DNA of 35,163 bases. Source: Novosphingobium sp. SCN 66-18. Its GTDB lineage: Bacteria; Pseudomonadota; Alphaproteobacteria; Sphingomonadales; Sphingomonadaceae. Below, one piece after another: positions 24,753-34,309 of the stretch. The notes beneath the pieces were generated by a model that worked only from the letters and a program-made list of their open reading frames with translations, was not told where the DNA came from and searched no databases. Position numbers and translations under genes: made by a program. Numbering within the stretch: the stretch's first letter is position 1; every line of letters starts with the position of its first letter. Location of the stretch: contig MEGD01000042.1 of NCBI GenBank assembly GCA_001725355.1, positions 1-35,163 of the forward strand. The letters are read 5' to 3'.

Positions 24753-25568
24753 GTGGGGGCGATCGCCCAGCGCGGCGATGGCGATCCGGACCTGCGGACG
24801 ATCGCGAGGCGGCTGGAGCGCGAAGGGAAACTCGTGCGCGCGCTCGACTTCGGCTTCCTGACCCGCTCGGACGCGACCAGCCCGCAAAGCGTGGGCATCT
24901 GGGGGGCGCTCAAGGGATCGATCCTGACCATGCTGGTCACGCTGGTCCTGGCGTTCCCGGTCGGCGTGCTGGCCGCGCTTTATCTTGAGGAATACGCGCC
25001 CCGCAACCGCTGGACCGACCTGATCGAGATCTCGATCAACAACCTTGCCGCTGTGCCTTCGATCATCTTCGGGCTGCTGGGCCTCGCGGTCTTCCTCGGC
25101 CTGTTTCCCAATTACCGCTCGGCTCCGCTGATCGGGGGCATGACGCTGGCGCTGATGACGATGCCGGTCATCGTGATTTCCGGCCGCAACGCGATCAAGG
25201 GTGTGCCGCCATCGGTCCGCGATGCCGCGCTGGCGGTGGGCGCCAGCCCTGTGCAGGTGGTGTTCCACCATGTCCTGCCGCTGGCCCTGCCCGGCATCCT
25301 GACCGGCACGATCATCGGCATGGCGCGCGCGCTGGGCGAAACCGCGCCGCTGCTGATGATCGGCATGCGCGCGTTCGTCGCTACGCCGCCGGGCGACCTC
25401 ACATCGCCCTCCAGCGTGCTGCCGGTGCAAATTTTCCTGTGGTCGGACGAGATCGATCGCGGCTTCGTGGAACGCACCAGCGCCGCCATCGTGGTTCTGC
25501 TCGCCTTCCTGCTGCTGATGAACGGTCTGGCCATCTACCTGCGCAACCGCTTCGAGAAACGGTGGTAA
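24753..25568 (+). CDS. pstA: PstA, C-terminal permease domain (frame disrupted)
   Basis: 271 aa in the frame offset by one from the fragment before it. It holds the end of the periplasmic loop ([20 protein letters not shown]), the segment [16 protein letters not shown] and the complete permease core: [43 protein letters not shown], the EAA-type loop [31 protein letters not shown], and [19 protein letters not shown]. The GTG at 24753 is merely the first start codon in this frame; there is no convincing ribosome site, so true initiation here is doubtful. pstB begins two bases after its stop, keeping the operon order. Confidence 0.85.
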   Translation: MGAIAQRGDGDPDLRTIARRLEREGKLVRALDFGFLTRSDATSPQSVGIWGALKGSILTMLVTLVLAFPVGVLAALYLEEYAPRNRWTDLIEISINNLAAVPSIIFGLLGLAVFLGLFPNYRSAPLIGGMTLALMTMPVIVISGRNAIKGVPPSVRDAALAVGASPVQVVFHHVLPLALPGILTGTIIGMARALGETAPLLMIGMRAFVATPPGDLTSPSSVLPVQIFLWSDEIDRGFVERTSAAIVVLLAFLLLMNGLAIYLRNRFEKRW

Positions 25569-25569
25569 C

Positions 25570-26388
25570 ATGAATACCCAGCCGATCGGCGCCGATCCGC
25601 GCGCCACCAAAGCCCATGGCGGGGACGGGGCGGTGCCCAAGATGCGCGCGCGCGACGTCTCCGTGTTCTATGGCGACAAGTGCGCGATCGATCAGGTCTC
25701 GATCGACATCCCCCAGCGCTATGTCACCGCGTTCATCGGCCCATCGGGTTGCGGCAAGTCCACGTTCCTGCGCGCGCTCAACCGGATGAACGACACCATC
25801 GCCAGCGCCCGCGTGGAAGGGGAGATCCTGCTGGACGGCGAGGACATCTACCGCACCCGGATGGACGTGGTGCAGTTGCGCGCCCGCGTTGGCATGGTGT
25901 TCCAGAAGCCCAACCCGTTCCCCAAGTCGATTTACGAGAACATCGCCTATGGCCCGCGCATCCACGGGCTGACCGGCAGCCGCGCCGAACTGGACGCGAT
26001 CGTCGAACAATCGCTCCAGCGCGCCGGCCTGTGGGATGAAGTGAAGGACCGCCTGTCCGACAGCGGCACCGCGCTGTCCGGCGGCCAGCAGCAGCGCCTG
26101 TGCATCGCCCGCGCCATCGCCGTCGATCCCGAAGTGATCCTGATGGACGAGCCGTGCTCCGCGCTCGACCCCATCGCTACCGCCCGCATCGAGGAACTGA
26201 TCGACGAACTGCGCGGTCGCTATGCGATCGTGATTGTGACACACTCGATGCAACAGGCCGCCCGCGTATCCCAGCGCACCGCGTTCTTCCACCTTGGCAG
26301 GATCGTGGAGTACGGGAAAACCTCCGACATCTTCACGAACCCGCGTGAGGAACGGACGAAGGACTACATAACCGGGCGCTACGGATAG
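25570..26388 (+). CDS. pstB: PstB, phosphate ABC transporter ATPase
   Basis: 272 aa. Walker A is GPSGCGKST (residues 57-65), the PstB-specific [10 protein letters not shown] follows, the Q-loop is in [18 protein letters not shown], the signature is LSGGQQQRL, Walker B is [15 protein letters not shown], and the switch histidine is in [15 protein letters not shown]. It powers phosphate import through PstC/PstA and takes part in PhoR signalling. The ATG is two bases after the pstA stop. The N-terminal 25 residues before [13 protein letters not shown] are variable. The gene looks intact, so the ATPase would be made even if pstA is broken. Confidence 0.96.
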   Translation: MNTQPIGADPRATKAHGGDGAVPKMRARDVSVFYGDKCAIDQVSIDIPQRYVTAFIGPSGCGKSTFLRALNRMNDTIASARVEGEILLDGEDIYRTRMDVVQLRARVGMVFQKPNPFPKSIYENIAYGPRIHGLTGSRAELDAIVEQSLQRAGLWDEVKDRLSDSGTALSGGQQQRLCIARAIAVDPEVILMDEPCSALDPIATARIEELIDELRGRYAIVIVTHSMQQAARVSQRTAFFHLGRIVEYGKTSDIFTNPREERTKDYITGRYG

Positions 26389-26392
26389 GACG

Positions 26393-27079
26393 ATGGTGGC
26401 AGAACATACCGTCAAGGCATTCGATGAGGACATCACCCGCCTGCGCGGCCTGGTTGCGGAAATGGGCGGCCTCGCGGAACTTTCGGTGGGCGAGGCGATG
26501 GACGCGCTGGTCCGGGGCGATCAGGAGCTCGCCAATACGGTGATCGCCCGCGACAAGCGGATCGACCAGCTCGAGGCGGAGGTCGACCGCCTGTCGATCC
26601 GCGTACTCGCCCTGCGCGCGCCGATGGCCGACGATCTGCGCGAAGTCGTTGCCGCGCTGAAGATCGCCGGCGTGATCGAACGCATCGGCGATTATGCCAA
26701 GAACATCGCCAAGCGCGTAGGCCACATCGAAGGCCGCAAGCGCTTCGAACCGCTGACCCTGCTGCCCGCGATGAACGAACTGGCGGCCGAAATGGTGCAT
26801 GATGTGCTGACGGCCTTCGCCGCGCGCGATCCGGTGGCGGCGGCGGAGATCGTCGCGCGCGATGCCACGGTCGATGCCTTCTATGACAGCGTGTTCCGCA
26901 ACTTCGTGTCGTTCATGGTCGAAAATCCCGCCACGATCACCAGCGTGGCGCAACTGCTGTTCGTGGCCCGCAACATCGAACGGATCGGCGACCATGCCAC
27001 CAATATCGCCGAGATGGTCCACTACGCCGCCACCGGCGCCTATCTGCCCGAACGCGAGGATGTGATTCCGCCTGCCTGA
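26393..27079 (+). CDS. phoU: PhoU, phosphate signalling regulator
   Basis: 228 aa, two repeats of a three-helix PhoU bundle. Each repeat carries the metal-binding E/DxxxD-type helix: GVIERIGDYAKNIAKRV in the first and ARNIERIGDHATNIAEMV in the second, both classic PhoU signatures. TVKAFDEDITRLRGLVAEMGGLAE is the typical start. PhoU links Pst to PhoR and holds the kinase down when phosphate is plentiful. It starts four bases after pstB with GGATAGGA as ribosome site. The stop codon lies inside the first unit of a 15-base tandem repeat. Confidence 0.95.
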   Translation: MVAEHTVKAFDEDITRLRGLVAEMGGLAELSVGEAMDALVRGDQELANTVIARDKRIDQLEAEVDRLSIRVLALRAPMADDLREVVAALKIAGVIERIGDYAKNIAKRVGHIEGRKRFEPLTLLPAMNELAAEMVHDVLTAFAARDPVAAAEIVARDATVDAFYDSVFRNFVSFMVENPATITSVAQLLFVARNIERIGDHATNIAEMVHYAATGAYLPEREDVIPPA

Positions 27080-27118
27080 CGTAATGCGGCCCGAGGTAAT
27101 CCGGCCTGACGTAATGAC
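27074..27118 (+). repeat. Three 15-base tandem repeats between phoU and phoB
   Basis: The units are GCCTGACGTAATGCG, GCCCGAGGTAATCCG and GCCTGACGTAATGAC, head to tail with no spacer; a degenerate continuation (ACCGTAACATT) may follow. Units one and three share 13 of 15 bases. The first unit includes the phoU stop codon. The period is not that of a Pho box. They could bind a regulator or be a replication-slippage product. Confidence 0.85.
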
Positions 27119-27168
27119 ACCGTAACATTAGTCGTGCTTTCGCAACCTGCCTGTCATGGAGGTTCGCC

Positions 27169-27858
27169 GTGTCTGCCCCGAAACTGCTTCTGGTTGAAGA
27201 CGATACCGCGCTTGCAGAACTGGTCGAATACCGGTTTCGCGGCGAGGGATACGACGTGCGCACCACCGACGATGGCGACGAGGCCCTGCTGCTCGCCGCC
27301 GAGGATACGCCGGATCTGGTCCTGCTGGACTGGATGATCGGTGGCACCAGCGGAATCGAGGTCTGCCGCCGTCTGCGCCGCAACAAGAGCACGGCGCATG
27401 TGCCGATCATCATGCTCACCGCCCGCAGCGACGAGGACGACCGCGTGCGCGGGCTGGAAACCGGCGCGGACGACTATGTCACCAAGCCGTTCTCGCCGCG
27501 CGAACTGATCGCCCGCGTGGGCGCCGTGCTGCGCCGCGTGCGCCCGGCACTGGCCGGAGAGACCATCACCGTCGGCGATCTTTCGCTCGATCCCACCGCC
27601 CATCGCGTCATGCGGCGCGGGCAGGCGATCAAGATAGGCCCCACCGAATTCCGCCTGCTGCGCCACTTCATGGAGCACCCCGGCCGCGTCTTTTCGCGCG
27701 GGCAACTGCTCGACGCGGTGTGGGGCAGCGGCAGCGACATCGAACTGCGCACGGTGGACGTGCATATCCGCCGCCTGCGCCAAGCGATCGCCCTGCCCGG
27801 CGCGGCCGACCCGGTGCGCACCGTCCGTTCCGCCGGCTATGCGCTGGAAGGCGCGTAG
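27169..27858 (+). CDS. phoB: PhoB, phosphate regulon response regulator
   Basis: 229 aa from GTG 27169, with GGAGG (27158-27162) six bases upstream. The receiver domain shows the acidic pair VEDD (residues 9-12), the phospho-acceptor Asp54 in LVLLDWMIGG, T in IIMLTARSDE and K in YVTKPFSPREL. The OmpR/PhoB winged-helix domain follows, with PTEFRLLRHFMEHPGRVFSRGQLLDAVWG and the DNA-contact helix RTVDVHIRRLRQAI. It activates genes with Pho boxes, including the one before pstS. A 90-base gap with tandem repeats separates it from phoU, so it may have its own promoter. It ends seven bases from the convergent DUF1467 gene. Confidence 0.95.
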   Translation: MSAPKLLLVEDDTALAELVEYRFRGEGYDVRTTDDGDEALLLAAEDTPDLVLLDWMIGGTSGIEVCRRLRRNKSTAHVPIIMLTARSDEDDRVRGLETGADDYVTKPFSPRELIARVGAVLRRVRPALAGETITVGDLSLDPTAHRVMRRGQAIKIGPTEFRLLRHFMEHPGRVFSRGQLLDAVWGSGSDIELRTVDVHIRRLRQAIALPGAADPVRTVRSAGYALEGA

Positions 27859-27865
27859 GGCGCGT

Positions 27866-28138
27866 TCAGACGCCTAGCTTGCGGGCATAGTCGAGATCGT
27901 CGACGGTGACCCACTGGTTGACGTAGTTGGCGTAGTACAGACCGAACAGGATCGCCGCCAGGATGGTGGCGCGAATCGCGACCCGCTTAGGCCGGAAATT
28001 GCCGGGCGCGCTGTGCGCCTGCCCGTCAACCTTCCCCAGCCCCAGTTCGTCGTGCGTGCGGATGCCGAACGGCATCACCAGGAAGGCGGCGAACACCCAG
28101 AACAGCGAATAGATCGCAACGATCGACGTCCAGCGCAC
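27866..28138 (-). CDS. DUF1467 family small membrane protein
   Basis: 90 aa with two membrane helices (about 5-24 and 56-76). WTSIVAIYSLFWVFAAFLVMPFGIRT and the final NQWVTVDDLDYARKLGV match DUF1467, a small family found in alphaproteobacteria, commonly next to RNase J genes. The start is GTG at 28138, with GGAAGGA about ten bases upstream inside the end of rnj; the two genes are seven bases apart, so it is the last gene of the nuo-birA-coaX-rnj operon. Its function is unknown. Confidence 0.85.
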   Translation of the reverse strand: MRWTSIVAIYSLFWVFAAFLVMPFGIRTHDELGLGKVDGQAHSAPGNFRPKRVAIRATILAAILFGLYYANYVNQWVTVDDLDYARKLGV

Positions 28139-28145
28139 GGCAGGC

Positions 28146-29798
28146 CTATCCTTCCCGCAGCAAGACCTGGACGACCGGCTTCTTGCCGGACCAGCGCTGC
28201 GCCGCCCGCCTTACCGCCAGCCGCACCGTTTCGGCAACCGCCAGCCGGTCGCGCTTGCGATCGCCCTTCAGGTCCTTGACCGCCTGCGCGGCGTCCGCCT
28301 GCGCTTCCTGCAGGAACTGGTCCATGTCCTCGTCCAGCGGCAGGCCGATGCTGCCAATATCGACCGACGAGGCCAGCCGCCCCTCGCGCGTCACTGCCAG
28401 CGCCACCGAAACCAGGCCGTTCAGCCCCAGCTTGCGCCGCGCCGCCATGGCCTCGCCATCCGCCGGCGCGATGATGTCGCCATCCAGCACGAGCCGCCCC
28501 GCGCGCACCTCGGTCAGCTTCACCGGCCCGTTGGGCGCCAGTCGCAGCAGATCGCCGTTCTTCTGCAAGATGGCCTTCGGGATTCCCTCGTCCAGCCCCA
28601 GCCGGGCCTGTTCGGCCATATGGCGTATCTCGCCATGGACGGGCACGAGGATCTCGGGACGCAGCCAGTCGTAGAGCGCAACCAGTTCGGGCCGCCCCGG
28701 ATGGCCCGACACGTGAATCATGCTTTGCCGGTCGGTCACGATGCGCACGCCGCGCGCCACCAGCGCGTTCTGGACGCGGCCGATGGCCAGTTCGTTGCCC
28801 GGTATCTGCCGGCTGGAGAACAGCACGGCATCGCCTTCCTCAAGACGGATCGGGTGCTGTTCGGCCGCGATGCGCGCGAGCGCGGCGCGCGGCTCACCCT
28901 GCCCGCCGGTCGCCAGCACCATGATCTCGCCGCGCGGCAGGTCCATCGCCCGGTCCATGCTGACCGTTTCGGGGAAGTCCTCAAGATAGCCCGAAGCCTG
29001 CGCGACCGAGATGATCCGGTCCAGCGAGCGCCCGGCAACGCAAAGCTGCCGCCCGGTCGCCTGCGCCACTTCGGCCAGCGTCTGCAACCGCGCCACGTTG
29101 GAGGCGAACGTCGTCACCACCACGCGCCGCCCGCGCTGGCGGCTGACCGTCTCCAGCAGGCCGGCGCGCACCGCGCCTTCGGAACCGGATGCGGCGGGAT
29201 TGAACACGTTGGTCGAATCGCACACCAGCGCCAGCACGCCCTCGTCGCCGATCGCGGTCAGTTCCTCTTCGGTCGCCGGCGTGCCGACGCGCGGTTCGTC
29301 GTCCAGCTTCCAGTCACCGGTGTGGAACACGCGGCCGTAAGGCGTGTCGATCAGCAGCGCGTTGCCTTCGGCGATCGAATGCGCCAGCGGCACATAACGT
29401 ATATCGAACGGCCCCAGCGAGAACGCTCCCTCGTTGGGAATGACGTTCAGTTCGATGTCGGCGTCGATGCCCGCCTCGACCAGCTTTTCGTTGACGAGCC
29501 GCGCGGTGAACGGCGTGGCATAGAGCGGCACGCCCAGTTCCTGCGCGAAATAGGGCACCGCGCCGATGTGATCCTCGTGCGCGTGGGTCAGCACCACGCC
29601 CCGCAGGTTTTCACGCTGCTCCTCGATGAACTCGAGATCGGCGAAAACCAGATCCACGCCGGGGTAATAGGGGTCGGCGAAGGTCATCCCCAGATCGACC
29701 ATCAGCCACTTGCCGTCGCACCCGTAAAGGTTGACGTTCATCCCGATCTCGCCCGAACCACCCAGGGCGAGGAAAAGCAGTTCCTTTCCTGGCTTCAC
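28146..29798 (-). CDS. rnj: Ribonuclease J
   Basis: 550 aa metallo-beta-lactamase/beta-CASP ribonuclease. The zinc motif HAHEDH is at residues 72-77; further metal and CASP motifs are [65 protein letters not shown] and [10 protein letters not shown]. RNase J carries out 5'-3' exonuclease and endonuclease steps in mRNA turnover and rRNA maturation. The start is GTG 29798: [21 protein letters not shown] is the family N-terminus, and GTGA overlaps the coaX stop by four bases. The long open frame upstream of this GTG is shadow of coaX. Confidence 0.95.
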   Translation of the reverse strand: MKPGKELLFLALGGSGEIGMNVNLYGCDGKWLMVDLGMTFADPYYPGVDLVFADLEFIEEQRENLRGVVLTHAHEDHIGAVPYFAQELGVPLYATPFTARLVNEKLVEAGIDADIELNVIPNEGAFSLGPFDIRYVPLAHSIAEGNALLIDTPYGRVFHTGDWKLDDEPRVGTPATEEELTAIGDEGVLALVCDSTNVFNPAASGSEGAVRAGLLETVSRQRGRRVVVTTFASNVARLQTLAEVAQATGRQLCVAGRSLDRIISVAQASGYLEDFPETVSMDRAMDLPRGEIMVLATGGQGEPRAALARIAAEQHPIRLEEGDAVLFSSRQIPGNELAIGRVQNALVARGVRIVTDRQSMIHVSGHPGRPELVALYDWLRPEILVPVHGEIRHMAEQARLGLDEGIPKAILQKNGDLLRLAPNGPVKLTEVRAGRLVLDGDIIAPADGEAMAARRKLGLNGLVSVALAVTREGRLASSVDIGSIGLPLDEDMDQFLQEAQADAAQAVKDLKGDRKRDRLAVAETVRLAVRRAAQRWSGKKPVVQVLLREG

Positions 29799-30574
29799 GA
29801 GGGAGCGCGCTCCGCAAGGATCGCCAGGCCGTCCAGCGTCAGGTCGGTATCCACATGGTCGAAGATCGTGGTGTGATCGCCGAACAGCACGGCGAGGCCG
29901 CCCGTTGCGATCACCTTGGCCGGCCGGCCCACTTCCGCCCGCATCCGTGCTATCAGCCCTTCCATCAGCGAAACGTAACCCCAGAACACGCCGATCTGCA
30001 TCTGATCCTCGGTATTGCGCCCGATCACGCTGTTGGTGCGGCTGGGCGGCGCGATGGCGATGCGCGGCAGCTTGGCGGCGGCATTGACCAGCGCTTCCAG
30101 CGAAAGGTTGATGCCCGGCGCGATGATCCCGCCTTTGTAGGCGCCATTGAAATCCACCACGTCGAACGTGGTCGCGGTGCCGAAATCGACCACGATCAGA
30201 TCGCCCGGATACTTGGCGTGCGCGGCGATCGCGTTCACGGCGCGATCGGCCCCCAGCGAACGCGGCTCGTCCACATCGATATCGATGCCCCATTCGATCG
30301 GCGGCTGCCCGGCGATCAGCGCATCGCGATGGAAGTATTTCTGCGCCAGCACCTGCAGGTTGTGCAACGCGCGCGGAACGACCGTGGAAACGATGATCTG
30401 ATCGACGTCATCGGCCGCGAAACCCTGCAACTGCATCAATTGGAGCAGCCAGACCGCGTATTCGTCCGCCGTCCGGCGCGGGTCGGTCGCCACGCGCCAG
30501 CGCGATTTGATCGTCCGTCCGGCATAGAGGGCAAAGACAACGTTGGTGTTGCCTACATCAATCGCGAGCAGCAT
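29795..30574 (-). CDS. coaX: Type III pantothenate kinase (CoaX)
   Basis: 259 aa of the ASKHA fold. The start [17 protein letters not shown] is the conserved phosphate-1 motif with the catalytic Asp; [11 protein letters not shown] and [14 protein letters not shown] are the second nucleotide-binding motifs, and [20 protein letters not shown] is diagnostic for CoaX. It phosphorylates pantothenate in coenzyme A synthesis and is not feedback-inhibited by CoA. The ATG at 30574 lies inside the birA 3' end, a 17-base overlap; an upstream frame extension is birA shadow. Confidence 0.95.
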   Translation of the reverse strand: MLLAIDVGNTNVVFALYAGRTIKSRWRVATDPRRTADEYAVWLLQLMQLQGFAADDVDQIIVSTVVPRALHNLQVLAQKYFHRDALIAGQPPIEWGIDIDVDEPRSLGADRAVNAIAAHAKYPGDLIVVDFGTATTFDVVDFNGAYKGGIIAPGINLSLEALVNAAAKLPRIAIAPPSRTNSVIGRNTEDQMQIGVFWGYVSLMEGLIARMRAEVGRPAKVIATGGLAVLFGDHTTIFDHVDTDLTLDGLAILAERAPS

Positions 30575-31289
30575 CCGTTCCCACCATTTCAATATCGCCC
30601 GCGTGGATGGCACGGGTGGAGCCGTCCGCCAAGCGCAGAAGCGCCACCCCCTCCTCGTCGATGCCGCCGAACGCGCCCATGATCTCGCCCTGATCGCGGT
30701 CCTTGACCGTCACCAGCGTTCCGACGGGATTCGCGCGCACCAGCCATTCGCCGCGCAGCAGAGGCCATTCCCCCCGGTGCCAGCGCAACAATGCATCGGC
30801 CCAGGCCGCCGCCAGCCGCTCCGCGAACGCATCCCGCGCCACGGGATAGCCCAGCGCGGCAAGACTGGCGGTGGCGCGACCCGGTACCTGCGGGGCCTCC
30901 GCCAGATTGACGCCGATCCCCACCACCACCGCTTCGCGCTGCCGTTCGAGCAGGATGCCCACCAGCTTGGCATGGCCCACAAGCACATCGTTCGGCCACT
31001 TGAGCCGCAGATCGGCGATCGCGGGCGCACAGGCCTTCACCGCATCGAACACGGCAACCCCGGCCACCAGCGCCAGCGTCTGCGCGGGTGGATCTCCCGC
31101 GCGCAACTGCACCGCGGTCGATCCCATGAAATTGCCGGCGCCATCAGACCACACGCGCCCGGCCCGCCCGCGCCCGGAGCTTTGCCGGTCGGCGACCAGC
31201 CAGTGCCCTTCCGGCACGGCTTCCCCATCCCTCACCCGCGCCAACAGCGCGGCGTTGGTGGAGGGGATTTCAGCGACAGTTTCGATCAA
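30558..31289 (-). CDS. birA: Biotin--[acetyl-CoA-carboxylase] ligase (BirA, no HTH domain)
   Basis: 243 aa with the catalytic domain only: STNAAL, the biotinyl-AMP loop [37 protein letters not shown] with the catalytic Lys, and VVGIGVNL. There is no N-terminal helix-turn-helix, so it should act as a ligase and not as a repressor. The start must be TTG at 31289, because an in-frame TGA (the nuoN stop) lies seven codons upstream and [10 protein letters not shown] begins the conserved fold. A weak GAAGG is about ten bases upstream. It sits between nuoN and coaX, a usual alphaproteobacterial arrangement. Confidence 0.93.
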   Translation of the reverse strand: MIETVAEIPSTNAALLARVRDGEAVPEGHWLVADRQSSGRGRAGRVWSDGAGNFMGSTAVQLRAGDPPAQTLALVAGVAVFDAVKACAPAIADLRLKWPNDVLVGHAKLVGILLERQREAVVVGIGVNLAEAPQVPGRATASLAALGYPVARDAFAERLAAAWADALLRWHRGEWPLLRGEWLVRANPVGTLVTVKDRDQGEIMGAFGGIDEEGVALLRLADGSTRAIHAGDIEMVGTDAARD

Positions 31290-31310
31290 GGCCGGACAGC
31301 CTTCGCGCGG

Positions 31311-32774
31311 TCAGGCGACGTGGAACAGCGCCGTGGCGGCGTTGTCGGCCAGCGTCCCGATCCACTTGGTCAGCAGATAGCCCAGCGGCGAGATGAACAG
31401 CGCCGACGCGGCCAGCAGCACGCCGTGCGCCAGGTCGATCTCGCCCTTCACGCGGTCCGCCGCCTCGTCGAAGTACATGACCTTGACGACCTTGAGGTAG
31501 TAGAACGCGCCGATCACGCTGGCCGCGATGCCGATGGCCGCGAGCGCCACGAGATTGGCCTGCACGGCGGCCTGGAACACCACGAACTTGCCCCAGAAGC
31601 CGAACAGCGGCGGAATGCCGGCAAGGCTGAACATCACCGCCGCCAGCGCCAGCGCCAGCATCGGCCGGGTCTTGGACAGGCCGGCGAGATCGGAAATCGC
31701 TTCCACCGCATCGCCGTTCTCGTCGCGCAGCAACAGGATGGCGACGAAGCCCGCGATCGACATCGCGACATAGATCGCGAGATAGACCAGCATGGCGGAC
31801 GCGCCCTTGGGCGTTGCGGCGGCAAGGCCGATCAGCATGAAGCCGACGTTGTTGATCGAAGAGTAGGCCATCAGGCGCTTGATGTTCGCCTGCCCGATCG
31901 CGCCCAGCGCGCCGATCACGATCGAGAGCAGCGAGGCGAAGATCACGATCTGCTGCCACGCGCCCGGCTGCGAGCCGAACGCTTCGAGGCTGACGCGCAT
32001 CAGCAGCGCCAGCGCCGCCGCCTTGGGCGCAGTGGCGAAGAACGTCGTCACCGGCGTCGGCGCGCCTTCATAGACGTCCGGCGTCCACATGTGGAACGGC
32101 GCGGCGCTGATCTTGAAGGCAAGCCCGGCCAGCACGAACACGATGCCGAACGTGGCGCCGGTCGAAAGCGAGCCGGACAGGGCCAGACGGATGCCTTCGA
32201 AGCCGGTCGTGCCGGTGAAGCCGTAGGTCAGGCTCATGCCGAACAGCAGGATACCGCTGGCGAGCGAGCCGAGGACGAAATACTTCAGGCCCGATTCCGC
32301 CGAACGATCGTCGGTGCGCAGGAACGCTGCGAGGACGTAGGAGGCCAGGCTGTTGAGTTCGAGGCCAATGTAGAGCGTCAGCAGGTCGCCCGCCGAAACC
32401 ATCATGCCCATGCCCAGCGCCGCGAACAGCACCAGCAGCGGGAATTCCGCCCGCATCGCGCGAACGCGGTCGAAGAACGCGGGCGCGACGATCAGCGTCA
32501 CGCCGGCGCCGGCATAGACCAGCAGCTTGGCAAAGGCCGAGAAGGCGTCCGCCTTGTACTGCCCGCCGAAGGCTTCGACGTCCGGCCCCATCGCGCCGCC
32601 GCACAGCGCGGGGGCGACAAGAATCGCGCAGACCGTGAGCGCGGCAACCGACAGGATCGAGATCGTGCGCGCCGCCTTGTCGCCACCCCAGGCGGCAACC
32701 AGCAGGAGCAGCAGGCCGGAGATGCTGAGCACTTCTTCCGGCGCAACGATCAGAAGGGAGCGAACGAGTTCCAT
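31311..32774 (-). CDS. nuoN: NADH-quinone oxidoreductase subunit N
   Basis: 487 aa antiporter-like membrane subunit of complex I. About 14 helices are visible. Conserved proton-channel segments include LYIGLELNSLASYVLAAF with the key Glu, ESGLKYFVLGSLASGILLFG with the channel Lys, FKISAAPFHMWTPDVYEGAP and IKRLMAYSSINNVGFMLIG. It translocates protons when NADH reduces quinone. The ATG shares a base with the nuoM stop (TGATG). The gene is intact. Confidence 0.96.
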   Translation of the reverse strand: MELVRSLLIVAPEEVLSISGLLLLLVAAWGGDKAARTISILSVAALTVCAILVAPALCGGAMGPDVEAFGGQYKADAFSAFAKLLVYAGAGVTLIVAPAFFDRVRAMRAEFPLLVLFAALGMGMMVSAGDLLTLYIGLELNSLASYVLAAFLRTDDRSAESGLKYFVLGSLASGILLFGMSLTYGFTGTTGFEGIRLALSGSLSTGATFGIVFVLAGLAFKISAAPFHMWTPDVYEGAPTPVTTFFATAPKAAALALLMRVSLEAFGSQPGAWQQIVIFASLLSIVIGALGAIGQANIKRLMAYSSINNVGFMLIGLAAATPKGASAMLVYLAIYVAMSIAGFVAILLLRDENGDAVEAISDLAGLSKTRPMLALALAAVMFSLAGIPPLFGFWGKFVVFQAAVQANLVALAAIGIAASVIGAFYYLKVVKVMYFDEAADRVKGEIDLAHGVLLAASALFISPLGYLLTKWIGTLADNAATALFHVA

Positions 32775-34309
32775 CAGTGCGCCTCCCCTTCGTGCGCTTC
32801 ATGTTCGGCGGCCGGCTTGGGCGCCCCCATCTTCACGTCGGCATCTCCCTTGGGCCGGGCCTGGGCAAGGCGCGCGTCGAGCGCGGCGATGTCCTTCTTC
32901 ATCGGATCGAGGAACGACTGCGGATAAACGCCCATCCACAGGACCACGGCCGCCAGCGGCACCATCATCGCCCACTCGCGCGCGTCGAGATCGGGCATCG
33001 CGGCGGCATCGGCGTTCTTCTGTTCGCCAAAGGCCACGCGGCGGTAGAGGTAGAGCATGTAGGCCGCGCCCAAGATGATGCCGGTGGTGCAGATCAGCGC
33101 CACCCAGCTCGACGCCTGGTACACGCCCATCAGCGACAGGAATTCGCCGACGAACCCGCTGGTGCCCGGCAGGCCGATCGAGGCCATCGTGAACAGCAGG
33201 AAGAACAGCGCGTACTTCGGCATGTTGATAGCAAGGCCGCCATAACGATCGATCTCGCGGGTGTGCAGGCGATCGTAGATCACGCCAACGCACAGGAACA
33301 GCGCGCCCGCCACCAGACCGTGGCTGAGCATGACGATCATCGAGCCTTCCAGGCCCTGCTCGTTGAAGGCGAACAGGCCGATCGTCACGATCGCCATGTG
33401 CGCGACCGAGGAATAGGCGATCAGCTTCTTCATGTCGTGCTGGACCAGCGCGATCAGCGAGGTGATGACCACCGCCGCCATCGACAGGCCCCAGATCAGC
33501 GGCGCGAACTGCGCCGAGGCTTCCGGGAACATCGGCAGCGAGAAGCGGATGAAGCCGTAGCCCCCCATCTTCAGCAGCACGCCGGCCAGGATCACCGAAC
33601 CGCCGGTGGGCGCCTGCACGTGCGCGTCGGGCAGCCAGGTGTGGACCGGCCACATCGGCATCTTGACCGCGAAGCTGGCGAAGAAGGCCAGCCACAGCCA
33701 GGTCTGCGCGTGGACCGGGAAGTTGTAGACCATCAGCGTCGGGATATCGGTCGTGCCCGCCTCGTTCACCATCCAGAACATCGCGATCAGCATCAGCACC
33801 GAGCCGAGCAGCGTGTAGAGGAAGAACTTGTAGCTGGCGTAGATGCGCTCCGCGCCGCCCCAGATGCCGATGATCAGGTACATCGGGATCAGGCCGGCTT
33901 CGAACATGATGTAGAACAGGAACAGGTCCTGCGCCGCGAAAACGCCGATCATCAGCGTTTCCATCAGCATGAACGCGGCGTAGTATTCGCCCTGCCGCTT
34001 GTCGATCGACAGCCAGCTGGCGCCGATGCACACCGGCATCAGGAATACCGTCAGCGCAATCAGCATCAGCGCGATGCCGTCGATGCCCAGCTTCCATTCG
34101 AAGCCGGCGAACAGCGCGGCGTGTTCGGTGAACTGCCACTGAGCGCCGCCGGTATCGAAGTTCGCCCACAGCAGCATGCCGAGAACGAAATCGATCAGCG
34201 TCCCCACCAGCGCCACGGTGCGCGCCTGTTCGCGATCGACGAGGAGGCAGGCCACCGCCGTTGCGAGCGGCACCAGCAACATCACCGAAAGGATCGGAAA
34301 CCCGGTCAT
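32774..34309 (-). CDS. nuoM: NADH-quinone oxidoreductase subunit M
   Basis: 511 aa, the second antiporter-like subunit of complex I. Signatures include FYIMFEAGLIPMYLIIGIWGG with the channel Glu, ASYKFFLYTLLGSVLML with the Lys, FAVKMPMWPVHTWLPDAHVQAPTGGSV, and HDMKKLIAYSSVAHM. The C-terminus ends in a charged, His/Glu-rich tail (AAEHEAHEGEAH) beyond the last helix. The start ATG overlaps the nuoL stop as ATGA, and its own stop overlaps nuoN, so L-M-N are coupled. Confidence 0.96.
   Translation of the reverse strand: MTGFPILSVMLLVPLATAVACLLVDREQARTVALVGTLIDFVLGMLLWANFDTGGAQWQFTEHAALFAGFEWKLGIDGIALMLIALTVFLMPVCIGASWLSIDKRQGEYYAAFMLMETLMIGVFAAQDLFLFYIMFEAGLIPMYLIIGIWGGAERIYASYKFFLYTLLGSVLMLIAMFWMVNEAGTTDIPTLMVYNFPVHAQTWLWLAFFASFAVKMPMWPVHTWLPDAHVQAPTGGSVILAGVLLKMGGYGFIRFSLPMFPEASAQFAPLIWGLSMAAVVITSLIALVQHDMKKLIAYSSVAHMAIVTIGLFAFNEQGLEGSMIVMLSHGLVAGALFLCVGVIYDRLHTREIDRYGGLAINMPKYALFFLLFTMASIGLPGTSGFVGEFLSLMGVYQASSWVALICTTGIILGAAYMLYLYRRVAFGEQKNADAAAMPDLDAREWAMMVPLAAVVLWMGVYPQSFLDPMKKDIAALDARLAQARPKGDADVKMGAPKPAAEHEAHEGEAH

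Noticed and set aside
24700-24760. Programmed frameshifting as an explanation of the pstA split
   Set aside because: The only runs are CCCC near 24706 and GGGGG after the stop; neither forms a proper slippery heptamer in frame, and no strong downstream structure is obvious. Mutation or base-call error is simpler.
22850-24940. A 696-codon reverse open frame opposite pstC and pstA
   Set aside because: Antisense shadow with no family signature. It does not explain the pstA frame break.
27111-27130. A Pho box before phoB within TGACACCGTAACATT
   Set aside because: Neither strand gives two half sites with the 11-base period; only one half scores.
30543-32927. A 794-codon forward open frame opposite birA and nuoN
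   Set aside because: Same reason: it mirrors strongly supported genes and its translation is low-complexity Arg/Gln/His-rich sequence.
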